A DNA stretch of 64,000 nucleotides from CAZOVK01 sp964583165 (GCA_964583165.1 CAZOVK010000003.1:24423-88422); one strand, 5' to 3'; positions 17,399 to 26,621 are shown, counted from the first letter of the stretch. Numbers and translations are program-made. The notes: a model not told the origin generated them from the letters alone.

Positions 17399-18210
17399 CA
17401 AAGACATTAAGACGGCTATATCTGGCGATAATATTCATTTTTCTGTATGCGCCAATCGGCGTTCTCGTGTTCTTCTCATTTAACGCGAGTACGTCACGCG
17501 CCGCGATAACGGGTTTTACGTTTGACTGGTATGTGAAGCTGTTTCAGGATTCACAGATTATGGAAGCTGTGTATTATACAGTCATAATCGCGATTATCTC
17601 GTCTGTAGCCGCGACGCTTATCGGCACGGCGGCTTCAATCGGCATACACTTCATGACGAAACGCAAGCAAGAAGTTGTGCTTAATGTCACGAATATACCG
17701 ATATTAAACCCCGATATAGTCACGGGCGTTTCGCTGATGATTATCTTTATAACGGTCTTTAATGTTACGGGGTTAGGCCATTTGGGTTTCGCGACTATGC
17801 TTATATCACATATAACATTTAATATCCCGTATGTGATATTCTCATGTTTACCGCGCCTTCGCCAGATGGACCCTAATATGTTTGAGGCCGCGCTTGACCT
17901 TGGCGCGACACCGTGGCTGGCTATCTGGAAGGTGATTATCCCCGAAATCATGCCCGGTATTGTGTCGGGGCTTATGCTCTGTTTCACGCTCTCGATTGAC
18001 GACTTCGTTATCAGCTTTTTCACAACGGGTTCGGGCGTCAGCAATATCAGTATACTCATATACTCAATGGCACGGCGTGGCATCAACCCGAAAATCAACG
18101 CGCTCAGTACGCTCATGTTCATTGTTGTTCTGGTGCTTCTATACTTAGTGAATATGAAGGATAGCATGAGCGGCAAGAAAACCGACAAGGGCATTAGCCT
18201 TGAAGCATAA
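17395..18210 (+). CDS. potC: Spermidine/putrescine ABC transporter permease PotC
   Basis: Second permease subunit, 271 residues, six hydrophobic segments. EAA loop EAALDLGATPWLAIWKVIIP lies in the second half, followed by the typical FTLSIDDFVISFFTTG motif of PotC. ATG 17395 overlaps the potB stop by four bases and has GGAGG nine bases upstream. An upstream in-frame start near 17290 would lie wholly within potB and is rejected. Confidence 0.94.
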   Translation: MTKTLRRLYLAIIFIFLYAPIGVLVFFSFNASTSRAAITGFTFDWYVKLFQDSQIMEAVYYTVIIAIISSVAATLIGTAASIGIHFMTKRKQEVVLNVTNIPILNPDIVTGVSLMIIFITVFNVTGLGHLGFATMLISHITFNIPYVIFSCLPRLRQMDPNMFEAALDLGATPWLAIWKVIIPEIMPGIVSGLMLCFTLSIDDFVISFFTTGSGVSNISILIYSMARRGINPKINALSTLMFIVVLVLLYLVNMKDSMSGKKTDKGISLEA

Positions 18211-18228
18211 ATAAAAGGAGGTTACAAA

Positions 18229-19272
18229 TTGAAACAAACTAAAAAGATTATGAGCGTTATTCTTGCAGTAATTATTGTAGCGGCGCTCACATCCTGCACA
18301 GGTAAAAAGACTGAAGAAATCTATGTCTACAACTGGGGCGACTATATTGCGGACGGTATTTTGGAGCAATTTACCGAAGAAACGGGCATCGTCGTTAAAT
18401 ATGAAACATTCCCGTCAAACGAAGAGATGTACAACAAAATCAAGGCGGGCGGCGTGAATTATGACGTAGTGGTTCCGTCTGATTATATGATTGAGAAGAT
18501 GCTCAAAGAGGGTATGCTCGCCGAAATAGACATGAAGAATGTTCCGAACTTCGCGCATGTGGACGATTTGTTCAAGAACCTAAACTATGACCCTGACAGT
18601 AAGTATTCAGTGGCGTATATGTGGGGTACTGTCGGTATTCTCTACAATACGTCAATGGTTGACGAAGAAATCACTAGCTGGAATGTGCTCTGGGATGAGA
18701 AATACTCAAAAGACATCTTCATGTATGACAGCGTACGTGACTCAATCGGGCTATCGTTGAAGCGCTTGGGTTACTCCTTGAACACCACAAACCCGGACGA
18801 AATCGCCGCCGCCAAAGATGAACTCATTAAACAAGTGCCGCTCGTTCAGGCTTATCTAGGCGACAGCATCAAACAGAAGCTTATCGCAAACGAGGGCGCT
18901 TTGGGTGTTGTGTATTCGGGCGACGCTATGTATGCGTTTGAATATAACGAAGATTTGGCTTATGTTGTGCCCGAAGAGGGTAGTAACTACTGGTATGATG
19001 GCATGGTCATTCTCAAAAACGCCAAAAACAAGAGTGGCGCGGAGAAATTCATCGACTTCATGTGCCGCCCGGAAATAGCCGCCAAAAACTCGGAGTATAT
19101 CGGTTATTCGACAGCCAACAAAGACGCGTTACCGCTCATGGACCCCGAAATCGTGAATAACCCCGTTTATTGGCCGCCTCAAGAAGTCTTGAATAACTGC
19201 CAACTCTACCTCGACTTGGGCGATTTTGTGACACAATACTATGAAGCGTGGACGGAAGTCTTACTGCATTAG
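18229..19272 (+). CDS. potD: Spermidine/putrescine-binding lipoprotein PotD
   Basis: Solute-binding lipoprotein of 347 residues. A signal peptide ends in the lipobox LTSC (Cys near residue 23), which tethers it outside the membrane. The mature protein has the PotD hallmarks VYNWGDYIADGIL, VPSDYMIEKM, VAYMWGTVGILYNT, and the ligand-pocket acids and aromatics LGVVYSGDAMYAFEY and NYWYDGMVI. TTG 18229 follows AAAGGAGG. Terminal gene of the operon, with a strong terminator eight bases after the stop. Confidence 0.95.
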   Translation: MKQTKKIMSVILAVIIVAALTSCTGKKTEEIYVYNWGDYIADGILEQFTEETGIVVKYETFPSNEEMYNKIKAGGVNYDVVVPSDYMIEKMLKEGMLAEIDMKNVPNFAHVDDLFKNLNYDPDSKYSVAYMWGTVGILYNTSMVDEEITSWNVLWDEKYSKDIFMYDSVRDSIGLSLKRLGYSLNTTNPDEIAAAKDELIKQVPLVQAYLGDSIKQKLIANEGALGVVYSGDAMYAFEYNEDLAYVVPEEGSNYWYDGMVILKNAKNKSGAEKFIDFMCRPEIAAKNSEYIGYSTANKDALPLMDPEIVNNPVYWPPQEVLNNCQLYLDLGDFVTQYYEAWTEVLLH

Positions 19273-19279
19273 AAAAATC

Positions 19280-19305
19280 GGAAACCCGAAAGGGTTTCCT
19301 TTTTT
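19280..19305 (+). terminator. Terminator of the pot operon
   Basis: Perfect stem GGAAACCC/GGGTTTCC with a GAAA loop followed by six T, directly after potD. Confidence 0.92.
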
Positions 19306-19373
19306 AATACAGACTTTGGGTCAAACTTTTCGTATATATAAGCCAAATAAACGATAGAGGGAGTTAATGAGAA

Positions 19374-20723
19374 ATGCATCGCTATTCACGATTTATTGCA
19401 TCAGTCCTTACAGCATGTTTATTACTTATAGGTTGTACATCAGAAAATAGTTTGCCCACACCCACACCTACGCCGACAAGAACGCCAAAGCCGTCGTTGC
19501 CTGTGTTTGATACGGGGCATAAGTACCTAGACTACAGTAACCATGACTTCCCGCGTGAAGAGGAATACATAACGCTACTCAATGATTTGGAGCTTGTAAG
19601 CGCGGGTAAGCCCGTAATAGCACGGATAGAGAAGAAGCAGAATTATTGGTTTGAAAATGGGCCAAGTCTTGAAATGACTGAGCGCGGCATTGAACTTAGG
19701 GGCTTTGACATATCCGAAATTGATTTGTCTGTGATAGACGATTATAATAAACTGCGTTTTGACACGAGAACAGTTTGGCCCGAAGTATTGCCACAAGGCT
19801 TTGACCCAGAAAGGGCGATTGAGTTAGGCAAGACCCCCGCTCTTGGCATACGCGATATACACGCTCAAGGCATAACGGGCAAGGACGTAAATATTGCCAT
19901 AATAGACCAAAATCTAATAGCTGACCATATAGAGTATAAGGACAAGCTCATGTGGTATGAGTGCATTCATCTATCCGGTGATGAAGGTCATTTTCACGGT
20001 AGCGCGGTGTCGGCCTTTGCCGCAGGAAAAAACTTAGGCACAGCACCTGGGGCGCAGATATACTTTATTGGGGCAATGGGCGCACATTTTCTGGAAGCGG
20101 GTGGTTATGAGGAAGACTACACGGTATGGGCTGACAGTGTTAGGAGAGTAATAGAGATTAACGCTGAATTGCCGAATGACGATAAAATCCGTGTTATCAG
20201 TATGTCGAAGGGCTTTGATGAGAGCATTAAAGGGTACGACGACATTATGGCGGCAATACGTGACGCACAAAAGGAGGGTATTTTCGTTATATCTACTTCA
20301 ATCTACAAGAACTACCCGAATCTTGAGTTAAACGGAATGGGGAGGGACTTGATGAGTGACCCCGAGGATATAAACGTCTATCGTCCGGCTGCATGGGTAA
20401 CTCAACGATTCTATTCACCGCAACAAAACTCTTACTTCGATAACATTATTTGGCTACCAATGGGTGGGCGTTCTTACGCGGCGGCTACGGGTACTGATGT
20501 TTATGAGATTGAGGGTGAGGGCGGTATGAGTTGGTCAATGCCGTGGCTGGCTGGGCTTTACGCGCTCTGCTGTGAGGTCAAGCCCGAGATTACGCCTGAC
20601 GAGTTTATAAGCCTTGTTCAGAAGACAGCCGTCAGCAATGAGTTTGAATTTGAGGGTCAGACATATGGCTTGAAGAAGATAATCAACCCCAAAGGTATAA
20701 TTGAGGCACTGAAACAACAATAG
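19374..20723 (+). CDS. Subtilisin-like (S8) peptidase lipoprotein, divergent
   Basis: A 449-residue secreted lipoprotein. Signal peptide with lipobox LIGC (Cys about 21), then a Pro-Thr linker (PTPTPTPTRTPKP). A prodomain-like stretch precedes a divergent subtilase core: aspartate in VNIAIIDQNL, histidine in GHFHGSAVSAFAAG, and serine in GMSWSMPWLAG, in the usual D-H-S order near 178, 214 and 386. The usual D-S-G and G-T-S-M-A signatures are altered, so activity is likely but unproven. ATG 19374 follows GAGGGAG. It is followed 11 bases later by the nucleotidyltransferase pair; target unknown. Confidence 0.72.
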   Translation: MHRYSRFIASVLTACLLLIGCTSENSLPTPTPTPTRTPKPSLPVFDTGHKYLDYSNHDFPREEEYITLLNDLELVSAGKPVIARIEKKQNYWFENGPSLEMTERGIELRGFDISEIDLSVIDDYNKLRFDTRTVWPEVLPQGFDPERAIELGKTPALGIRDIHAQGITGKDVNIAIIDQNLIADHIEYKDKLMWYECIHLSGDEGHFHGSAVSAFAAGKNLGTAPGAQIYFIGAMGAHFLEAGGYEEDYTVWADSVRRVIEINAELPNDDKIRVISMSKGFDESIKGYDDIMAAIRDAQKEGIFVISTSIYKNYPNLELNGMGRDLMSDPEDINVYRPAAWVTQRFYSPQQNSYFDNIIWLPMGGRSYAAATGTDVYEIEGEGGMSWSMPWLAGLYALCCEVKPEITPDEFISLVQKTAVSNEFEFEGQTYGLKKIINPKGIIEALKQQ

Positions 20724-20734
20724 GAGATGTGGTC

Positions 20735-21520
20735 ATGGACGACAGAACAATCAAACAGGCGATAATGCAGCAACTTAACGACACAGAAAACGCCCACAAC
20801 GTCCGCATACCGTTGGCGATTGAATCGGGGAGCCGCGCATGGGGCTTTGCGGGCACCGACTCTGATTATGACTGTCGCTTTGTTTATGTGAACGAGCCTG
20901 ATTGGTATATGAGCATTCTCGAACGCCGTGATGTGATTGAATATGATACTGACGGGGTTTTTGACGTGAACGGCTGGGATTTGAAGAAATTCATACGTAA
21001 TATTGTGAAATCTAACGCTGTTATGTTTGAGTGGCTTTCGAGTAACGAGGTGTATATTAGAAACGAAGCGGTTGTCGCCGAGCTTATGTCTGTGGCGACG
21101 GCGTTTTTCAACCCGATAGCCTGCTCACACCACTATTTGAGTATGGCGAAAAAGAAATACGCGGAGATTTGTGAAGACGGCGACGCGAAACTCAAAAAGT
21201 ATTTCTATGTTTTGCGCCCGCTTGCGAATTTGGGTTATATAGCTAAATATAACGCCATGCCGTTTATGGAATATCCGCGTACACTCGAGGCAATTGACGT
21301 GCCCGAAGATATTCGCGGCGCGATTACCGATTTACTGGCTTTGAAGCTTGTTTCGGATGAAAGTTTGACGATAGAACCGCATGAAACTTTCCTAGCGTAT
21401 TTCCGCGGTGAAATCGAAAAACATGAGACGAACGCAGTGACTTTGAGTTTTGACAAACGCCGTGACTACGGTTTGGCTGATGAGGTATTTCGGCGCGTAA
21501 TAAGGCTGGTGTGGGCATGA
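20735..21520 (+). CDS. Nucleotidyltransferase, RlaP-like (PF10127), copy 1
   Basis: A 261-residue predicted nucleotidyltransferase of the DNA-polymerase-beta superfamily. The active-site pattern is seen at residues about 30-47: SGSRAWGFAGTDSDYD, that is GS followed by DSDYD. The remaining helical region matches the RlaP/YcgL group, whose members occur in some RNA-repair operons. No RNA ligase or HEN1 is nearby, so an RNA-repair role is only a family-based suggestion. ATG 20735 follows TAGGAGA, which overlaps the stop of the protease gene. Its stop overlaps the start of copy 2. Confidence 0.8.
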   Translation: MDDRTIKQAIMQQLNDTENAHNVRIPLAIESGSRAWGFAGTDSDYDCRFVYVNEPDWYMSILERRDVIEYDTDGVFDVNGWDLKKFIRNIVKSNAVMFEWLSSNEVYIRNEAVVAELMSVATAFFNPIACSHHYLSMAKKKYAEICEDGDAKLKKYFYVLRPLANLGYIAKYNAMPFMEYPRTLEAIDVPEDIRGAITDLLALKLVSDESLTIEPHETFLAYFRGEIEKHETNAVTLSFDKRRDYGLADEVFRRVIRLVWA

Positions 21521-22491
21521 GCATTAACGCAAAGGCGTTGATTCAAGGTGCCGAGTATGATTTTTTGCGCGAAAACCCCGATTTGGAGCACATTTGTTAC
21601 TTGACGCTCTCCGGCTCTCATGCTTATGGTACGGACAATGAAAACAGTGATGTTGATTTGCGTGGGGTCTTGATAGAGCGTGACTCATATTTGTACGGCT
21701 TGAGTGGTTTTGAACAGTTTGAGCATCTGCCGACCGACACGGTGATTTTTGGGTTGAGAAAATTCGCGCAACTATGCGCGGCGGGGAACCCAAACACGCT
21801 GGAGTTACTCGGCACGGACGAAAGCGATATTGTAGTTATGACAAAAGCAGGTCAGTTATTGCGTGAGAACGCGGGTTTATTCTTTTCAAAGCGCGTTATA
21901 ACCAGTTTCGGTGAATACGCGAACGCCCAGTTTAGGCGGCTCAAAAACGCTCTGGTACGGGATTCGGAGAGTGAGGTTTTACAGAACAAGCACTTAGTCG
22001 AAACCCTCAACGGGCTTATGCGCCACTTTGAGGATATTTACGCGGACTTCGGCGGGGGAAGCATAAGGGTTTATGAGGGTGAGCGGGAATTGGTGTTTGA
22101 TGTGAACCTAACAGCCTATCCGCTCAAAGACTTCGTGGGGGTTTATTCGGAGATGGCGAGTATTGTCAAAACCTACAACAAGCTGAACCACAGAAACCGC
22201 AAGAAGGACGAGCCACACCTATACAAACACGCAATGCACTTAATTAGACTGCTTCTGACGGGTATGGACATCTTGAAAGGGGAGGGGATTCAGACTAAAC
22301 GCCGCGCGGAATTGGGGTTACTTATGGACATACGGAACGGGCGTTATACATTTGACGAGGTGTTCGCCATGACGGACGAATACCGTGCGAGGTTTGATGA
22401 GATTGCGAAGCTTACAGCTTTGCCCGACAAGCCTGACTTAGAGGCGATTGATAAGTTGCTGGTCAGTATGCACAAAATGTCAAGACAGTAA
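21517..22491 (+). CDS. Nucleotidyltransferase, RlaP-like (PF10127), copy 2
   Basis: A 324-residue relative of the preceding gene. The catalytic pattern is LSGSHAYGTDNENSDVD (about 29-45), GS followed by SDVD. It then carries a longer helical domain with conserved blocks (NPNTLELLG, KHAMHLIRLLLTG) shared with PF10127 members of phages and bacteria. ATG 21517 overlaps the TGA of copy 1 (ATGA), so the two proteins are probably made in equal amounts and may act together. The two copies are diverged rather than a recent duplication. Substrate unknown. Confidence 0.8.
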   Translation: MSINAKALIQGAEYDFLRENPDLEHICYLTLSGSHAYGTDNENSDVDLRGVLIERDSYLYGLSGFEQFEHLPTDTVIFGLRKFAQLCAAGNPNTLELLGTDESDIVVMTKAGQLLRENAGLFFSKRVITSFGEYANAQFRRLKNALVRDSESEVLQNKHLVETLNGLMRHFEDIYADFGGGSIRVYEGERELVFDVNLTAYPLKDFVGVYSEMASIVKTYNKLNHRNRKKDEPHLYKHAMHLIRLLLTGMDILKGEGIQTKRRAELGLLMDIRNGRYTFDEVFAMTDEYRARFDEIAKLTALPDKPDLEAIDKLLVSMHKMSRQ

Positions 22492-22499
22492 ATTTGTGG

Positions 22500-22550
22500 T
22501 TTTCAAAGAACGCCGCATATGTTATACTTTTAACAATACGGCGTTTTATT
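22500..22550 (+). promoter_or_regulatory. Hairpin and candidate promoter before the AI-2E-type permease
   Basis: AACGCCG (22509-22515) and CGGCGTT (22539-22545) form a stem followed by TTATTT, a possible terminator for the nucleotidyltransferase genes. In the loop, TATACT (22523-22528) lies 17 bases after TTTTCA (22500-22505), a possible promoter for the next genes. The two readings are not exclusive. Confidence 0.35.
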
Positions 22551-22572
22551 TGCCGTTTTTAGGGGGATTTTT

Positions 22573-23826
22573 GTGGGTAGGATGCCGTTTGAGCCAAAGT
22601 ACTTGCGAATTGCGGTTTACACGCTTGGCGTAATCGTTATCGCGCTGATTTTTAGTAAGGCAATGGACAGCCTTGACGTGATTTGGGCGGCGGCTGTGGG
22701 CATTAAGAATGTGCTCATGACAGCGCTCGCGCCGTTTTTGTACGGTTTCTTTATTGCGTATTTCTTGAATGCGCCACTGTCGGCCATTGAGCGATTTATG
22801 TACTGGGTAACGGGGATTTTCACAACGAAGAGGCCGAATGCTAAAGTCTATCGGACGCTTTCGGTCATCACGACTTATGTGCTGTTCATCATGTGTGTCG
22901 TCTGGCTCGTGCGCTATCTCGTGCCCGAATTGACGGCAAGCGTAATGAAACTGGTAGAAACGACAGAGAGTTATATAGATTATCTGAATAAACAGCAATA
23001 CACACTGCCGAACAGTAGCGCAATAAACGAGTATATCAACTATTTTAACGGTCTGTTTAACACGAACTACACGCTGAACGGGTTATTGAACATGACAATT
23101 GCGCCCGTTATATCGGTTGTGTCACAGCTACCGACAGTGCTTCAAAATATAGTGCTCGGCACGGTTAACGCCGCGACGGCGTTACTCAATACGGTTTTGG
23201 GTTTCTTGATTTCATTCTATATGGTAATGGAAAAGGAGAATTTTTCAAACACGCTGTCGCGCTGGATAAAGGGGCTTTTCCGCCGCGCCACAGCCGCCAA
23301 GATACTCGATATAGCGCGAACCAGTCACAAAACGATACAGAATTTCATCATAGGCAAAGCGCTGGATTCGCTTATTATCGGCATTATCTATTTCGTGGTT
23401 TGTGTGATTATGGGCGCGCCGTTACCTGTGCTTCTGTCACTCATTATCGGTATTACAAACATGATACCATACTTCGGGCCGTTTATAGGCGCTGTGCCAG
23501 TTATACTGATTGTGTTGATTTTGAACCCCTCACTTGCGCTTTGGACGGCTATCGCCATTTTCTTGATTCAACAGTTTGACGGCTATATCTTAGGCCCCCG
23601 TATCCTCGGTAGCTCAACAGGGTTAAATGCGCTCGGCGTAATCTTTTCAATCCTCGTGGGCGGGGCGTTGTTCGGTGTGGCGGGTATGTTCTTCGGTGTG
23701 CCGATTTTCGCGGTACTCCTAAACATGCTCAAAACCATTATGGACAAACGCTACTATGAGCGTTATGCTATAGAGGACGCTCGGGTTGTCAACACTGAAG
23801 AAGCAGAAACGGGGGACGGTTCATGA
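22573..23826 (+). CDS. AI-2E family transporter (PF01594)
   Basis: A 417-residue polytopic membrane protein. Seven to eight hydrophobic segments; the family pattern is visible in LAPFLYGFFIAYFLNAPL near the N-terminus, the long extracytoplasmic middle, and the C-terminal PYFGPFIGAVPVI and QFDGYILGPRILG blocks. Members have been linked to autoinducer-2 export, sodium/proton exchange or sporulation (YtvI), so the substrate is open. GTG 22573 follows AGGGGGAT. The stop overlaps the next start (ATGA). Confidence 0.88.
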   Translation: MGRMPFEPKYLRIAVYTLGVIVIALIFSKAMDSLDVIWAAAVGIKNVLMTALAPFLYGFFIAYFLNAPLSAIERFMYWVTGIFTTKRPNAKVYRTLSVITTYVLFIMCVVWLVRYLVPELTASVMKLVETTESYIDYLNKQQYTLPNSSAINEYINYFNGLFNTNYTLNGLLNMTIAPVISVVSQLPTVLQNIVLGTVNAATALLNTVLGFLISFYMVMEKENFSNTLSRWIKGLFRRATAAKILDIARTSHKTIQNFIIGKALDSLIIGIIYFVVCVIMGAPLPVLLSLIIGITNMIPYFGPFIGAVPVILIVLILNPSLALWTAIAIFLIQQFDGYILGPRILGSSTGLNALGVIFSILVGGALFGVAGMFFGVPIFAVLLNMLKTIMDKRYYERYAIEDARVVNTEEAETGDGS

Positions 23827-24755
23827 ACGCGCGAAAAGCCAATCTTTTCATGCTCATGATAATGGTATACCAGATTCTGTTGAGCTCGCTTCTGGGTGTT
23901 ATCTATATGCAAACAGGCTTCATGTTCACGGGCTTGCCGCTCGTGTGGTTCAGCCAGTTTGTGGGCGTGGGCTTGCCGCTCTTCGTTTTTTGTAAATGGC
24001 AACGGCTGAAACTAACCGATATTTGCAGAACCTCTGAATTGGGTATTAAGAACGCGCTGTTTTGTGTCGCGTTTGTGTTGCTGTTGATGCCGTTTATGTT
24101 CGCGGCGAGTGCGTTAAGCTCTTTCTTTTTCTTCAACCGTATGTCGGGCGTTGTGTCAAGCGGTGTGAGCACGAGCGCGATTCTGTCGCTGTTCTCGTTC
24201 GCGCTTATCCCTGCCGTGCTGGAGGAGCTTATGTTTCGTGGGCTGATTCAGACGGGCTACAAAAACGTGCCATTCTTCATGGCGGCATGGGTGAACGGTT
24301 TGTTTTTCGGGATTTTCCATAAAGACCCCCAGCAACTCATCTATGCATTCGCGCTCGGCGTGTTCTTTTCTTTCATAGTCTACTGGACAAACAGCATATA
24401 TTCTGCTATTCTTTCTCATATGCTCTTTAACGGCTTGCAAACGCTTTTGTCAATAGCGACAACTACGGCGGCGACTTCGGTTGAAACGTCGGGCGCGGAG
24501 GCTCAAGTGGGGCGCATAGAGATTTTACAGACGGCGGGCGTATTCTTCGCTATCGGGCTTGCTCTGTCGCCGCTTCTCATCTTTCTGATAAGGCGGTTCA
24601 AGGCGCATAACCTAGCGCGGATATTGCGCGAAAAACCGCGCGAAGAACTCATAACCGCGCCGCCCGAAGAACCCAAGGAAAGTCCGTTTGATAGGGTATT
24701 TTTTATAGTTATAGGGTTTTATATCGCCCATGTATGTGTATTTTATATTCTTTAG
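23823..24755 (+). CDS. CPBP family intramembrane metalloprotease
   Basis: A 310-residue membrane protein of the CAAX-protease/bacteriocin-processing family (type II CAAX, PF02517). The catalytic motifs are present: EELMFRG near 138-144 (EExxxR), FGIFHKD with the second-motif histidine, and HMLFNGLQ. About eight hydrophobic segments. Members cleave within or near membranes; some give self-immunity to bacteriocins, others regulate anti-sigma factors. Coupled by ATGA overlap to the upstream permease. The C-terminal 40 residues are charged and cytoplasmic until a last hydrophobic helix. Confidence 0.86.
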   Translation: MNARKANLFMLMIMVYQILLSSLLGVIYMQTGFMFTGLPLVWFSQFVGVGLPLFVFCKWQRLKLTDICRTSELGIKNALFCVAFVLLLMPFMFAASALSSFFFFNRMSGVVSSGVSTSAILSLFSFALIPAVLEELMFRGLIQTGYKNVPFFMAAWVNGLFFGIFHKDPQQLIYAFALGVFFSFIVYWTNSIYSAILSHMLFNGLQTLLSIATTTAATSVETSGAEAQVGRIEILQTAGVFFAIGLALSPLLIFLIRRFKAHNLARILREKPREELITAPPEEPKESPFDRVFFIVIGFYIAHVCVFYIL

Positions 24756-24796
24756 GGCATATAACATATTATATTTGTTTGTGAATGGGGAGTTTG

Positions 24797-25819
24797 ATGT
24801 CTAAACATGTTGTGGCAGTGCTGTTTGGCGGCGCTGTTAATCACGATTTATCGAAATTATCAGGCGAACACATAATACCCGCGATACCGTCGGCCAAGTT
24901 TATCGTTTTGCCAGTTTATATCAACACTGACGGCGAGTGGTTACTCTATGACGGTAACGCGGACAATATCGCGAATGTACTTTGGGAGCAACACGGCACA
25001 CCCGCGTTATTATCGACAAACACGGCTCACACGGGGCTTATCCGTATTGTGGGCACCAAGATAAAGGCTATACCCGTTGATGTCGCGCTGAATCTGACTG
25101 AAAGCGGTATCACGCGCGGCGCTGATATGGCAGGGCTCTTGTCATTGGCGGGCATTTTGAACGCGGGCTGTTCTGCTAGGTTACACATGTTGTCGGGAAG
25201 CCGCCGGGCTCTATATCAGGTTTTGGGCAACGGCACAGATTATAAGCTTTATCCGCATGAGATGTTGTTTGTTGAGAAAACCGAAGATTGGCTGGACAAA
25301 GCGTCTAAACGCGTCCGCAATAACGTAGGTTACCCCTGTAATATCTGGGCGGAGCGTTCCATCGTACCGCCCGTTGAAGTTTCGCGCAAGAACCAACTCG
25401 CGGCGGCGGTTGAAGTCTTCCCGAACAAAAACCTTGTCGCCGAGCGTACTATATCGGGCACGTTCTTCTACTACGGCTTTATTGACGAAACATTGAGTCT
25501 TCCATGTATCATAGAGGATGAACAGGTCGCAACGGCTGATAACAAACTGCCCGAAGCTGTCCTTGAACGCGCCAACAAAGCCGCGCAAGAGATTCTCGCG
25601 AAACTCACGGCGTTCGGTTTCGGCGCAATAAGACTATTATATAATGAAGAAACAGACACTATCTATTTCGACAATATCCACACCATGCCACAGTTATACG
25701 CCGATAGCCTGTTCATGCGGATGTTCAGCCTGTCGGGTTATCGCTTGCCGGAAGTGCTCAATAAAATGCTCGTTTGTGGTGAAGCACGGTTGCTAACGAC
25801 CGAGGTTGAGAGCCTATGA
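24797..25819 (+). CDS. Degenerate D-alanine-D-alanine ligase-like (ATP-grasp) protein
   Basis: A 340-residue protein whose ends align with Ddl: N-terminal VVAVLFGGAVNHDLSKLSG against GGxSxEHxVSxxS, and C-terminal DNIHTMPQLYADSLF against EINTMPGFT. Key residues differ: the substrate-binding Glu is missing, the metal-binding E-x-N is replaced by N-x-H, and the glycine-rich ATP loop is absent (NIWAERSIVPPVEVSRKN occupies the place). It is probably not a normal ligase. Its stop overlaps the start of murI, tying it to D-amino-acid and peptidoglycan metabolism; a regulatory or scaffold role is inference. ATG 24797 follows GGGGAG; the in-frame ATG at 24785 overlaps that site. Confidence 0.72.
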   Translation: MSKHVVAVLFGGAVNHDLSKLSGEHIIPAIPSAKFIVLPVYINTDGEWLLYDGNADNIANVLWEQHGTPALLSTNTAHTGLIRIVGTKIKAIPVDVALNLTESGITRGADMAGLLSLAGILNAGCSARLHMLSGSRRALYQVLGNGTDYKLYPHEMLFVEKTEDWLDKASKRVRNNVGYPCNIWAERSIVPPVEVSRKNQLAAAVEVFPNKNLVAERTISGTFFYYGFIDETLSLPCIIEDEQVATADNKLPEAVLERANKAAQEILAKLTAFGFGAIRLLYNEETDTIYFDNIHTMPQLYADSLFMRMFSLSGYRLPEVLNKMLVCGEARLLTTEVESL

Positions 25820-26607
25820 ACAATCTACCCATAGGCGTATTCGATTCAGGCGTTGGTGGTCTGACCGTCGTTAAGGAAATCATGGCGACACTGCCGAATG
25901 AACGCGTGGTCTACTTCGGTGACACAGCGCGTGTGCCTTACGGCACAAAATCAAAGGAACTCGTCACCTCATATGCGGCGCAGATTGTGGAATTTTTGTT
26001 GCAGAAATCAGTGAAGGCAATAGTTGTCGCGTGCGGCACGGTCAGTTCGAACGCAATGGAGGCCCTCCGCGCAAGGTTTGACATACCGTTGATAGAGGTG
26101 GTTACACCCGGGGCTAAGGCGGCTTTGGCCGCCTCAAAGAACGGGCGTATAGGCGTTATCGGCACAGAAGCGACAGTCAGAAGCGGCGCGTATGAGCGTT
26201 TGCTTAAAGCCATGCGTGAGGATATTATCGTGCATAGCCGCTTTTGCCCGCTGTTTGTGCCGCTCGTTGAGGAGGGCTGGACGAACACGGATGTCACGCG
26301 TTTGACGGCCGAAATCTATCTGAATGAACTGCTAGCGACAGGTATAGACACGCTCGTTCTAGGTTGTACGCATTACCCATTACTAATAGACTGCATACAC
26401 GGCATCGCGGGAAGCGTGACACTCGTGAACCCCGCTCAAGCCACGGCTCATGAGTTGTCGGATTTCTTGCACAACCAAAACATGCTCAGGCAAGACAGCA
26501 CGCCCGAGCACGAGTTTTATGTGAGCGATAACACGGCGAAATTCGGCATAATGGCAAAAAACGTGCTTGGGTGCGAATATACGGCGAAAATGATACGGTT
26601 AGACTGA
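25816..26607 (+). CDS. murI: Glutamate racemase
   Basis: A 263-residue cofactor-independent racemase making D-glutamate for peptidoglycan. Seen: PIGVFDSGVGGLTVV with the first aspartate, YFGDTARVPYG, the first catalytic cysteine in VACGTVSSNA (family consensus VACNTASA), and the second in LGCTHYPLL. The Asn-to-Gly change after the first cysteine is unusual but not at a catalytic residue itself. ATG 25816 overlaps the stop of the Ddl-like gene. Followed by a short hairpin and a second degV. Confidence 0.94.
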   Translation: MNNLPIGVFDSGVGGLTVVKEIMATLPNERVVYFGDTARVPYGTKSKELVTSYAAQIVEFLLQKSVKAIVVACGTVSSNAMEALRARFDIPLIEVVTPGAKAALAASKNGRIGVIGTEATVRSGAYERLLKAMREDIIVHSRFCPLFVPLVEEGWTNTDVTRLTAEIYLNELLATGIDTLVLGCTHYPLLIDCIHGIAGSVTLVNPAQATAHELSDFLHNQNMLRQDSTPEHEFYVSDNTAKFGIMAKNVLGCEYTAKMIRLD

Positions 26608-26621
26608 CATAACGGATTTGT

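Noticed and set aside
17574..18194. A 206-codon minus-strand frame over potC
   Set aside because: Fully antisense to a conserved permease, hydrophobic only because it mirrors membrane-protein codons.
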